From NCBI GenBank assembly GCA_000526255.1, contig JAFS01000001.1, forward strand, positions 1,054,001 to 1,118,000: a stretch of 64,000 nucleotides of DNA, given 5' to 3'. Below the pieces are notes generated by a model. It was not told where the DNA came from, did no database searches, and saw only the letters and a program-made list of their open reading frames with translations. Both the position numbers and the translations under genes were made by a program. This document shows positions 56,220-64,000 of this stretch, piece by piece; the first letter of the stretch is position 1, and each line of letters starts with the position of its first letter. The stretch comes from Verrucomicrobia bacterium LP2A (lineage in GTDB: Bacteria; Verrucomicrobiota; Verrucomicrobiia; Methylacidiphilales; Methylacidiphilaceae).

Positions 56220-58958
56220 CTACGGCAACCGGGACGAGGAAGGAGCGGGCTCCGGATATTCGCCGAGCTGGTGGATCAGCTTGGCGACCAGCGCCGTCCA
56301 TCCGGCCTGATGGGATGCTCCCAGTCCCGCTCCGGTGTCGCCGTGAAAATACTCGAAGAAGAGCGGGCAGTCGGTCCAGGCGGGATCTTCCCCAAAGATC
56401 GGCCAGTTGCCGAAGACCGGGCGCCTGCCGTTCCCATCTCGCGTAAAGATCGAGACCAGCCTTCGGCTGATTTCCTGGGAGACCTCCCAGAGGTTCATGA
56501 GGCGACCCGAGCCCGTCGGGCATTCGACCCGGAACTCCTCCCCGTAGTAGTGGTGGTATTTCTGGAGCGACTCGATCAAGAGGAAGTTGATGGGGAACCA
56601 GATCGGGCCCCGCCAGTTCGAGTTGCCGCCAAACCGGTGGAGAAGGGATGCTCCCGGAGCATAGTCCAGCCGATAGAGCCTCCCGTCGATCCGCAGCTCG
56701 AGGGGATGGTCCTCGTGGAACTTTGACACCGAGCGGATCCCGAAAGGGCTCAGGAACTCCCGCTCATCGAGCATCACCCGGAGCAGCGAACGGAGCTGCT
56801 CCTTGCTCACGAGCGAGAGGAGGATCTCGCCGGCCGCCCGCCCGCTCTCCTTGTCCCCGGAAGGGGTCGTCGCGTGGAGGGGGACGATCTCCTTCTCGAG
56901 TGCGGGATGCGTGCGAAGAAACCAGCGGATCCGCTCCCGGACGCGGCCATCCTGGGCCTGGAAGAGGCTCTTGGGCACCGACCCCACCGCGAAGATCGGC
57001 ATGATCCCCTGGAGGGAGCGGGCCTTGAGGGGAAGAAAGCGACCGGACGGGAGCCGGAGGACGTCGTAGTAGAAACGATCCTCCGGATCCCAGAGCCGCT
57101 CGCGGAGCGCCTCCGGCAGGGAGCAGACATGGTTGAGCGCCGCGGCGATGTTGCCGAAGTGGAGGAAGAACTCGGTCACGATGCCCTCGAAGGCCGGGTC
57201 CTCGCGGGCGAGCTCGATGGCAATCTCCATCATGTTGATCGTGAACAGCCCCATCCAGCTCGAGGCGTCGACCTGGTACATGGTCGAGCCGGGCGGAACC
57301 GCGCTCCGATCGAAGAGCCCGATGTTGTCGAGGCCGAGGAATCCTCCCTGGAAGAGATCGTTGCCATCCGCATCCTTCCGATTGAGCCACCAGGTGAAGA
57401 AGAGGAGGCAGCGATGGAAGATCCGGACGAGGAAGGCCCGGTCCCCCTTGCCGGTGTTCTTCCGCTCGATCTCGTAGATCCGCCAGGCGGCCCAGGCATG
57501 GACCGGCGGGTTGACCTCGGAAAAGGACCACTCGCAGGCGGGGATCTGGCCGTCCGGGTGCATGTACCACTCGCTCGCCAGCAGAAGGAGCTGCTTCTTG
57601 GCATCCTCCGGATCGACCATCGCGAGCACCACCGCCTGAAAGCAGAGATCCCAGCTCGCAAACCAGGGAAACTCCCACTTGTCTGGCATCGTCAGGACCT
57701 CGTGGGCATAGAAATGGCGCCAGCGGGCGTTCGGCAGCCGATAGCGGGAGGCGGGAGGGGGCGGAAAGGCCCGATCCCCTTCGAGCCATTGCGAGACCAC
57801 ATAGTGGTAGAACTGCTTGTTCCAGAGCAGGCCCGCGAACGCCTGCCGCTCGATCCGGTGCAGCTCCTCGGATTGCCCGGGCACTTGCTTCCGCGCGTAA
57901 AACTCTTCGGCCTCGGAGAGGCCGCGCGCGAGGATCGCTTCGAGATCCCGGCTCCACTCCTCCGCGGGAAAGCACCGGCTCGAGAGCCGCAGCAGGATCT
58001 CCCGGCTCTCCCCAGGCCCGAGCAAGAGCGGATAGTGGATGGCCGCCTTGGTTCCTTCCCGGAGGGGGTTGACCGTCGGAAGCCCATGGATCAGGGAGTC
58101 GTGGATCCCATCCTTGGGATAGGGAGTCGTGTTCTCTCCCCACCCGAACCGCCGCCGGTTGGTCTCGTTCTCGACGAAGAGCAGCTCCGGGGCGGAGGGA
58201 TGATAGAGCCTCATCGGGTCAAGCTCGGGATGCTCCGCCGCGATCCACCCGGAGGCGGCATCGGAAGGTCCACCCGCACGCAGCATCGGCTTCCGCGATC
58301 CCGGGTTCCAGGACCAGGTGTTGCGGAACCAGAGCGTGGGAAGGACGTGCAGGTGCGCCGAGGCGGGGCTCCGGTTCGTCACCCGGATCCGAATCGCCAT
58401 ATCGGTCGGCCCCTCCTTCGCATATTCGACCCAGACATCAAAATAGGCTCCATCGTCGAAGATCCCGGTGTCCAGCAGCTCGTATTCCGGAAGGTGGAGG
58501 TCGGCCTTGCGCTGCCGGTTTTCCGCAAGGAGGTCGTCATAGGGGAACGCCCGCTGCGGATACTTGTAGAGGAACTTGAGGTAACTATGGGTCGGCGTGG
58601 CCTCCAGCGGAAAGTAGTACTCCTTGACGTCCTCCCCATGATTCCCCTCGGTGTTGCTCAAGCCGAAGAGGCGCTCCTTGAGGATCGGATCGACCCCGTT
58701 CCAGAGGGCCAGGGCGAAGCAGAGGCGGCAGCCCTCGTCGCAGATCCCCCCCAGGCCGTCTTCCCCCCACCGGTAGGCCCGGGAGCGGGCATGATCGTGG
58801 GGGAAGAAGGACCACGCATCCCCATTCGGGCTGTAGTCCTCTCGCACCGTCCCCCACTGCCGGTCGCTCAGGTAGGGTCCCCACAAGCGCCAGGGAGTGC
58901 TCCCCTCGGCCGCTTCCCGCAGCCTCTGCTCTTCCCGACTCATCGCCGCACACATCAT
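56220..58958 (-). CDS. GH63-like glycoside hydrolase (MGH1-like family)
   Basis: This roughly 912-residue cytoplasmic protein starts at an ATG that overlaps the stop of the ROK kinase gene (ATGA). The N-terminal beta domain includes 'TPWRLWGPYLSDRQWGTVRE', 'WRWGEDGLGGICD'-like sequence and 'NTEGNHGEDVKEYYFPLEAT'. The (alpha/alpha)6 barrel follows, with 'WEFPWFASWDLCFQAVVLAM', 'WSFSEVNPPVHAWAAWRIYE', 'QGGFLGLDNIGLFDRS' and 'NWRGPIWFPINFLLIESLQK'. Homologues are annotated as glucosidase or mannosylglycerate-type hydrolases. Coupling with a sugar kinase suggests release and phosphorylation of glucose from a compatible solute or storage glycan. Confidence 0.85.
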   Translation of the reverse strand: MMCAAMSREEQRLREAAEGSTPWRLWGPYLSDRQWGTVREDYSPNGDAWSFFPHDHARSRAYRWGEDGLGGICDEGCRLCFALALWNGVDPILKERLFGLSNTEGNHGEDVKEYYFPLEATPTHSYLKFLYKYPQRAFPYDDLLAENRQRKADLHLPEYELLDTGIFDDGAYFDVWVEYAKEGPTDMAIRIRVTNRSPASAHLHVLPTLWFRNTWSWNPGSRKPMLRAGGPSDAASGWIAAEHPELDPMRLYHPSAPELLFVENETNRRRFGWGENTTPYPKDGIHDSLIHGLPTVNPLREGTKAAIHYPLLLGPGESREILLRLSSRCFPAEEWSRDLEAILARGLSEAEEFYARKQVPGQSEELHRIERQAFAGLLWNKQFYHYVVSQWLEGDRAFPPPPASRYRLPNARWRHFYAHEVLTMPDKWEFPWFASWDLCFQAVVLAMVDPEDAKKQLLLLASEWYMHPDGQIPACEWSFSEVNPPVHAWAAWRIYEIERKNTGKGDRAFLVRIFHRCLLFFTWWLNRKDADGNDLFQGGFLGLDNIGLFDRSAVPPGSTMYQVDASSWMGLFTINMMEIAIELAREDPAFEGIVTEFFLHFGNIAAALNHVCSLPEALRERLWDPEDRFYYDVLRLPSGRFLPLKARSLQGIMPIFAVGSVPKSLFQAQDGRVRERIRWFLRTHPALEKEIVPLHATTPSGDKESGRAAGEILLSLVSKEQLRSLLRVMLDEREFLSPFGIRSVSKFHEDHPLELRIDGRLYRLDYAPGASLLHRFGGNSNWRGPIWFPINFLLIESLQKYHHYYGEEFRVECPTGSGRLMNLWEVSQEISRRLVSIFTRDGNGRRPVFGNWPIFGEDPAWTDCPLFFEYFHGDTGAGLGASHQAGWTALVAKLIHQLGEYPEPAPSSSRLP

Positions 58959-59752
58959 GGCGCCGCAGTCCGGGCTTCGCCTCCCGGTGGCTCTATCTTC
59001 TTCCCGCACAGCTCCCTGGGCATCCCCTCCCAGAGGCGGAGGCCGCCCGAAAAGGCGAGCGAGTTCTCGCCCGGGAAGCAGTGCGGAGGAAGCTTCTTGA
59101 GCAGCCGGCCATTCCCTCCCCCCAGGACCACGTAGTCCGCCTGCACGATGTAGCGGAGCAAGCTCACCACAGAGCGGACGTGGGCGCGCCATTTCCGGTG
59201 GCCGAGCCGCTCGAGGCCCGCCTCCCCCACATAGTCCTCGACCGTTCTCCCCTTGCGGTAGGGAACCGCCTCGAGCTGAAGCGGTTGGAGCACTCCTTCG
59301 ATGATCAAGGCCGAGCCCAGGCCCGTGCCCAAGCCCAAGAAGAGCATGTCCCCACCCCGGTAGCTCCCCAGGGCCTGCATCGCGGCGTCGTTGACGATCC
59401 GGACCGGAAGCCCAAAGCCTTTCTCGAAATCGAACGAGGTCCAGCCGGGGCCGAGGTGGCGAGGCTCCTCCGCCGGCCTCCCCTCGCAGACGGGACCCGG
59501 GTAGCCGATCGCCACACGGGAGTAGCTCCCATCCGGGGTGAGCCGGCGCACCTCGCGCACCAGCATCGCCGGCGTGAACTCGGGCCCGGTTGGAATCTCC
59601 AGGGGAGAGGGATGGCCCGAGGCATAGACCTTGACATGATGGCCGCCCACGTCGAGAACGAGCGTCTTCCCCGGCTGGCTCTCCAACCCTTTCCCCAGCG
59701 GCTTGCTCTCCTTTTTCTTCGACAAGGCCTTCCCCTTCCTTCCGGATGGCAC
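58955..59752 (-). CDS. ROK-family sugar kinase (polyphosphate-glucokinase-like)
   Basis: This 265-residue protein carries ASKHA-fold motifs: the phosphate loop 'TLVLDVGGHHVKVYASG', the adenosine-side loop 'MLFLGLGTGLGSALIIEG' and 'LPVRIVNDAAMQALGSYRG', whose Asn-Asp marks the catalytic Asp. The zinc motif of typical ROK repressors is absent, and the size fits single-domain glucokinases of the polyphosphate/ATP type. A basic 25-residue N-terminal tail precedes the fold. It overlaps the glycosidase gene downstream by 4 bases, so the two are translated together. Confidence 0.82.
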   Translation of the reverse strand: MPSGRKGKALSKKKESKPLGKGLESQPGKTLVLDVGGHHVKVYASGHPSPLEIPTGPEFTPAMLVREVRRLTPDGSYSRVAIGYPGPVCEGRPAEEPRHLGPGWTSFDFEKGFGLPVRIVNDAAMQALGSYRGGDMLFLGLGTGLGSALIIEGVLQPLQLEAVPYRKGRTVEDYVGEAGLERLGHRKWRAHVRSVVSLLRYIVQADYVVLGGGNGRLLKKLPPHCFPGENSLAFSGGLRLWEGMPRELCGKKIEPPGGEARTAAP

Positions 59753-59799
59753 GACATTCTACCGCCCCCAGGAGCGGCGGCAAGAAAGACCATTCCGCT

Positions 59800-60640
59800 C
59801 TGTCACCAGCGCGGGGTTTCCCGCGAGAAAGGAAGGCTCGAGGGGAGGCTCTGCCGAAGGGGAAGCGCTCTGCCTTTCCGGGAGGCTCCCCAACGCAGCA
59901 TCGGGAAGAGGTGGTGAAGCGCGGCTTCCCAGGATCGGCGCTGCTCATCAACAAGAGGACGCGGCGGACGCGGACCGCGACCAGCGTGCCGATCGGATCA
60001 GCGTGCGCCGGAGGGTGTCGCCCTGGGCCAGGGCCCCTCCGTTCCTTTCCGGGCCAGCCGCCGGAGCGCTGCAAGCCGGGTGTCGGCCAAAGCGAATGGC
60101 TGGCGAATGACGCGGTCGAGACGCAATTGGCAAACTCGGTAAAGACGCCGAGCCGGGCTGCCCGTTGACCCATGGAGACGATGGGCTTGCTCCATCGATG
60201 CCTCACTGGTCCGGCACAAGCGCTCATTGCGCGCCCGACCAAAGGGGAAGTCGACCCGATTGGCTGCGCAGCAGGTCATGATCTCTCCCCGGCAGAAGCC
60301 CCGAGTCGGCGCGGAGCACGATCTTGGCCTCGGTCCAATCGGTACGGGTTGGCTCCACGATCCGGAGGATCTCGGCAAGGGATCCCGCCGCTGCGTCCTG
60401 GCTCGATGGACGCCGCACACACCGAGGAGCGGATCTTCGACGAAGATGCGCCGCACCCGCATCTGCCGTACCCGATGCACCCTCGACCCGGATGGCGTCG
60501 ATCCCGGAAGCAGCGCTCCAGCCGTCTTCACGAACCGATCTTCCGATCGGCTTCTCGTAAGAGGATCGCGCCCCCACCGCTCGAGACCCGCCCCGCGACA
60601 CCCCCCTTCCCCCCGACGCGAAAGATGGGTGTAAGCCCAA
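59800..60640 (-). pseudogene. decayed IS1380 family transposase copy
   Basis: Several blocks match the intact element at 49983-51617. One is the 3' flank and C-terminal codons (GAGGCTCTGCCGAAGGGGAA, GCTGCTCATCAACAAGAGGA). Another is the middle with the second catalytic Asp region (CATGATCTCTCCCCGGCAGA). The third is the N-terminal part (GCAGCGCTCCAGCCGTCTTC, CTCGTAAGAGGATCGCGCCC). Large deletions and frameshifts separate the blocks, so no functional transposase remains. It borders the AbiE/caspase-helicase locus. Confidence 0.8.
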
Positions 60641-60891
60641 AAGTAGCCACGAGCCTGCCGATGCGGCAGGCGCAGAGCAGAGCCCAACAGCAACCCGTGG
60701 GTTGTTCGCAGCCCCCGTTCGGTGCGGTCAAACCAGAGGTACGAGCGCCTACCGAGAGTGCTTGCTTCCTCAGCTGTCCTGCAAAGCCGCCGTTATGTGG
60801 CAAGATTCACTGTGCAGTAAATATTGTTTCCTACTTGAATATTTAACATAGATATGATGTTTTCTCCGTAGGGAGGAAGGGGGGTGAGCCA

Positions 60892-61974
60892 ATGCAGGCT
60901 GAGCGAGATCTAGTTGAAAGCGTTGTGGAGACCCTCCGCAGCCTGCCCCAAGCTCACGCCGAACCCGGCCCATGCAAGCGGGCCGCCGAACAGGACCGCG
61001 GCCATGACGCGCGCATCGATCTGCACCTAGGCGGCCAATCCGTGAGCCTCCGGATCGCGACCAAGCGCGCCGTTTATCCCCGGGATGTGCGCGAGCTCAT
61101 TTGGCAGCTCCGTCGCCGCGTGGATCATGCGCCACAAGGGAGGGCCAAGGAACAGCGCCTGCCTCTCATCGTCGCGAGATTCCTCTCGCCGGGCGCAAAG
61201 GAGCTGCTTCGTGAGGCGCAGGTAGGATATTTTGACAGCGGAGGAAGCTTATATCTCCCCGGAAGGGGCGCCTACGTCTACATCGAAAAGCCGCCACCCA
61301 AGCCAGCCGCGAAGGCGCTGCGGTCATTGTTCTCCGGCCGCCGGTCACAGGTTCTCCACGCGCTCCTTCTTCGACCCCGCAGATGGGTAAACGTCAAAGA
61401 GCTCGCTGAGCGGTCCCAAGCATCGCCTGCAACCGTCTCAGAGGTCATGGCCGAGCTTGAGCGGTTCGATTGGCTGGAGACGCGAGGACAGGGACCCAAT
61501 AAGGAGCGCCTCCTTCGAGAACCTGGCGCCTTGTTGGATGCGTGGTCAAAGCAGCTTGGGTTGGCTCGGCCGCCCGCGCTTCGACGGTACTACGTGCCAG
61601 CGGTCAAGCCGAACGATCTGCCGGAACGGCTCGATCGGGCATTCGAGCCGCATCAGGTGGCCTACGCCATCACGCATGAAGCGGCGGCGCAACGCTACGC
61701 GCCCTTCCTCTCCGGTGTGTCGCAGGTTCGTTGTCGCTTGATGCCAGGGCGGCCGGAGGAAGAGGCGCTTGGTGCCCTCGACGCGCGGGCCGTCTCCGAG
61801 GGGGCAAATCTCGCAGTCATCGAGGTCCACTCATCGGGGGAGCTGCTCTTTCGGGAGAAGGTCGATGGAGCGTGGCTCGCCAGCCCAATCCAAGTCTACC
61901 TCGACCTTGTGCACAGTGAAGGTCGCGCAAAAGAAATGGCCGAGCACTTGCGCCACGAGAGGATCGGATTCTGA
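60892..61974 (+). CDS. AbiEi-like antitoxin/regulator with winged helix
   Basis: This 360-residue protein has an N-terminal region with 'RLPLIVARFLSPGAKELLRE', then 'GYFDSGGSLYLPGRGAYVYI', the pattern found in type IV antitoxin (AbiEi) family proteins. A central winged helix-turn-helix follows ('VNVKELAERSQASPATVSEV', 'MAELERFDWLETRGQG'). The C-terminal half is unassigned. GGGAGGAAGG lies 11 bases before the ATG, within an AT-rich leader that contrasts with the GC-rich region. The next gene overlaps its stop by 1 base, as in AbiEi/AbiEii pairs. It probably represses its operon and restrains the nucleotidyltransferase. Confidence 0.72.
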   Translation: MQAERDLVESVVETLRSLPQAHAEPGPCKRAAEQDRGHDARIDLHLGGQSVSLRIATKRAVYPRDVRELIWQLRRRVDHAPQGRAKEQRLPLIVARFLSPGAKELLREAQVGYFDSGGSLYLPGRGAYVYIEKPPPKPAAKALRSLFSGRRSQVLHALLLRPRRWVNVKELAERSQASPATVSEVMAELERFDWLETRGQGPNKERLLREPGALLDAWSKQLGLARPPALRRYYVPAVKPNDLPERLDRAFEPHQVAYAITHEAAAQRYAPFLSGVSQVRCRLMPGRPEEEALGALDARAVSEGANLAVIEVHSSGELLFREKVDGAWLASPIQVYLDLVHSEGRAKEMAEHLRHERIGF

Positions 61975-62870
61975 TGGCCAAGCCCGCCACCCTCGGCGGA
62001 TACGCCGACGCCTACACGCTCGATTGCGAACGGGTCCTCTTGACGCTCCTTCGTGGCCTCGGGCCGTGGAAGAACTCTGTCTTCCTGGTCGGCGGGCTGA
62101 CGCCGAGATATCTCGTCAAGGCGCGGCCCCCGGAAGTCCCGCTGCACGCCGGCACGCAGGACGTCGACATCGTCATCGACCTCCAGATCCTCGCGGACAC
62201 CGGAGCCTACCAGACGCTCGAGGATAACCTTCGGAGGCTCGGGTTTGAGAGAGCGACCAACGATAAGGGGCAGAAGCTCTCCTGGCGTTGGCAGACGCGC
62301 ACGGAGCACGGCGCCCTGATGATTCTGGAATTGCTGGCCGATGCCCCCGAGATTGCCGGCGGCAAGGTGCAGCCCTTGCCGACCGCAGGTACGATCTCCG
62401 CCCTGAACATTCCTCACTCGTCGATTGTTTTCGACCTGCATCAGTCCACTGAGGTCCAAGCCGAGCTTCTCGGTGGCGCTGGCGTTACGACTGAGATCGT
62501 CCGGCATGCCAATCTCGTCAGCTTCACCTGCCTGAAAGCATTGGCATTTGATCAGCGGTTCGAGCGGAAGGATGCGCACGACCTGATCTACTGCATCGAG
62601 CACGCCCCGGAGGGGCTAGACGCCGCCGCAGCAGCGTTCCGGGAGGCTCTGGCTGGCAAGCATGGCGTGGTGCTGGCCGACACGCTTGCGATTCTTCGGC
62701 GTAGGTTCTGCTCGGATGAAAAGGTTGAGGGCTTCCGCAAAGACGGGCCGGTTGCCGTCGCCCTCTTCGAGCAAGGCGAAGATCTCAAGCTCCGCGAAGC
62801 GCGTGCCCTCCGGCAACGTGAAACAAGCGATCTGGTTGCTCGCTTGCTCTCCCTGATTGTAAGAGGGTAA
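61974..62870 (+). CDS. AbiEii-like nucleotidyltransferase
   Basis: This 298-residue protein has an N-terminal nucleotidyltransferase core: 'FLVGGLTPRYLVKARPPEVP', then 'GTQDVDIVIDLQIL'. The GG/D-x-D arrangement resembles AbiEii/AbiGii toxins and related minimal nucleotidyltransferases. A second element, 'MILELLADAPEIAGGKVQPL', and a helical C-terminal half with 'FTCLKALAFDQRFERKDAHD', 'LIYCIEHAPEG' fit that family (the 'K...R...KD..DL' motif). It overlaps the regulator gene by 1 base and is followed 1 base later by the caspase-helicase gene. The three probably form one operon. Confidence 0.72.
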   Translation: MAKPATLGGYADAYTLDCERVLLTLLRGLGPWKNSVFLVGGLTPRYLVKARPPEVPLHAGTQDVDIVIDLQILADTGAYQTLEDNLRRLGFERATNDKGQKLSWRWQTRTEHGALMILELLADAPEIAGGKVQPLPTAGTISALNIPHSSIVFDLHQSTEVQAELLGGAGVTTEIVRHANLVSFTCLKALAFDQRFERKDAHDLIYCIEHAPEGLDAAAAAFREALAGKHGVVLADTLAILRRRFCSDEKVEGFRKDGPVAVALFEQGEDLKLREARALRQRETSDLVARLLSLIVRG

Positions 62871-62871
62871 G

Positions 62872-64000
62872 ATGGCGACGAGCGCAGTCTTCGTTGGTGT
62901 CAACAAGCACCGCGATCCTTCGATTCCGGAACTTGGCGGTGCGCGCCGCGACGCCACAGCTCTCTGGGCCCTGTTCACCGATACGATCGAAGGCCTTTCG
63001 GCACGCCTCCTCGTCGACGAACGAGCGACGCATGCTGAAGTATCCGCAGCTATCCTCGGTACGCTTGATGCGGCACGAGAGGACGATGTCGTCGTCGTCA
63101 GCTTCGCGGGTCACGGCTCGCCGGACGGCAGCTTGATCCTGTTTGATACCGATGCCGCCGACTTGGCTGGCACCGCGCTGCCGATGGCCGCTTTAGCCGA
63201 CGCCTTCAAGGGGACGAAAGCTCGGGCGCTACTGTGCATCCTGGACTGCAGCTTCAGCGGACGGGCGCCAGCGCGCGTCCTTGAGAGGGAAGTACAATCG
63301 AGGAATGCCTTCCCGCTGGCTGGGGCATACGGTGAAGGCCGGATCCTCCTGGCCGCCTGCGCGACGACCGAATCGGCGTGGGAACAGCCTGGAACCGGAC
63401 ACGGCCTTCTCACCTATGCGACGATCGAAACGCTAACGCGGAGCGCCGGCGAGACAGTGAGCTTTCCCGAGGTGGCTGAGGAGATTATTCGCTTTGCCCG
63501 GGTCGAGGCTGAGCGGATCGGCGTGACTCAAACGCCCGTCTTTCTCGGCAGCGTACAGGGCGGCCTCGTGCTCCCTGCGCTGAGGCGGGGTGAGAACTTC
63601 GCCGCTGCCTTCCCTGCGATCGCGGTCCCGCAGATGTCCGGGTCGTTCATCGACCTGGCCGAGCATGGTTTCCCGCGGGAGATCGTCGATCAATGGGTCG
63701 AGAACTTCCCGCACGGGCTGAACCAACTGCAGCTAAAGGCCGTGAATGATCATGGCGTCCTTGACGGAAAGTCGTTGCTCGTGGTGGCGCCGACGAGCTC
63801 AGGCAAGACTCTAATCGGCGAACTGGCCGCAATCCGGGCGGTGACCGCCGGCAAGAAAGCCGTGTTCCTTCTGCCGTACCGAGCGCTCGTGAACGAGAAG
63901 TTCGAAGATTTCAGCGCGCGTTTCGCACCCGCCGGCTTGCGAGTCGTGCGGTGCAGCGGTGATGCGTCCGATGGTGCGGCTCCCGTCCTCAGCGGACGGT
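62872..64000 (+). CDS. caspase-like protease / DEAD-type helicase fusion, 3' partial
   Basis: The frame is open from the ATG at 62872 to the window edge (376 codons seen). Residues 1-235 form a peptidase C14 (caspase/metacaspase) domain: 'VFVGVNKHRDPSIPELGGAR', His81 in 'VVVSFAGHGSPDG' and Cys126 in 'LCILDCSFSGRAP' form the dyad. From about residue 265 a superfamily 2 helicase begins: 'FPHGLNQLQLKAV' is a Q-type motif, 'VVAPTSSGKTLIGELAA' is Walker A (Lys312), and 'VFLLPYRALVNEKFEDF' is motif Ia, in the style of Ski2/HelY enzymes. DEAD-box and later motifs lie beyond the edge. A nucleic-acid sensor joined to a suicide protease is the natural inference. Confidence 0.85.
   Translation, partial: MATSAVFVGVNKHRDPSIPELGGARRDATALWALFTDTIEGLSARLLVDERATHAEVSAAILGTLDAAREDDVVVVSFAGHGSPDGSLILFDTDAADLAGTALPMAALADAFKGTKARALLCILDCSFSGRAPARVLEREVQSRNAFPLAGAYGEGRILLAACATTESAWEQPGTGHGLLTYATIETLTRSAGETVSFPEVAEEIIRFARVEAERIGVTQTPVFLGSVQGGLVLPALRRGENFAAAFPAIAVPQMSGSFIDLAEHGFPREIVDQWVENFPHGLNQLQLKAVNDHGVLDGKSLLVVAPTSSGKTLIGELAAIRAVTAGKKAVFLLPYRALVNEKFEDFSARFAPAGLRVVRCSGDASDGAAPVLSGR

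Overview
The window is a GC-rich (roughly 65% by eye) bacterial chromosome segment. The gene content points to an aerobic, H2-oxidising, CO2-fixing Gram-negative: a membrane-bound [NiFe] uptake hydrogenase with a complete hyp maturation set, a form II RuBisCO, and a cyanide-insensitive-type bd oxidase. The mix, including DUF5069 and DUF6607 proteins, would suit an acidophilic verrucomicrobial methanotroph such as a Methylacidimicrobium relative. No rRNA or marker gene confirms this, so it remains an inference.

Layout. 1-5.1 kb: an alpha-E / transglutaminase / transglutaminase-DUF2126 operon; the last gene carries an in-frame 50-codon tandem duplication. 5.1-12.2 kb: a DUF6607 protein, cydAB, a bicupin protein, a BamE-like protein, a Tat-type serine hydrolase and a DUF1828 protein. 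12.4-16.3 kb: a MarR-controlled quinone/electrophile detoxification cluster (SDR, MarR, WrbA, pirin, glutathionyl-hydroquinone reductase) with a readable promoter and operator. 16.3-24.1 kb: a DUF5131 relic, a TPR protein, small exported and membrane proteins, a TauE-type permease, and a rearranged region where an 809-bp segment (methyltransferase start plus the end of a CDF metal exporter) occurs twice; one copy leaves a start codon fused in frame to the CDF C-terminal domain.

24.2-30.6 kb is a mobile-element patch: a ribbon-helix-helix/GNAT fusion, a frameshifted IS607-type element, an IS200/IS605-type TnpB without TnpA, and a group II intron whose reverse transcriptase has DADD in place of YADD. 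30.7-34.6 kb: small exported and TPR proteins, DUF5069, a VOC-Nudix fusion and D-aminoacyl-tRNA deacylase. 34.8-37.4 kb: a bufferin-like RiPP locus (Lys-rich CGQC precursor, terminator, DUF692, DUF2063) followed by a PsiE-like membrane protein.

37.4-49.3 kb: two divergent hydrogenase operons. hypA-hypB-Ni transporter-hypF-hypC-hypD-hypE run leftward; hupS-hupL-cytochrome b-hupD-unknown gene run rightward. The small subunit has Asn where a proximal-cluster Cys normally sits. A TetR regulator follows. 50-54 kb: an IS1380-family element, a tandem pair of methyltransferases and tRNA-Gly(GCC). 54.5-59.8 kb: form II RuBisCO, then a GH63-like glycosidase and a ROK kinase in one operon. 59.8-64 kb: a decayed IS1380 copy, then an apparent defence locus: an AbiEi-like regulator, an AbiEii-like nucleotidyltransferase, and a caspase-like protease fused to a DEAD-type helicase that runs off the right edge. 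This last gene set and the bufferin-like locus are the strongest candidates for undescribed biology.
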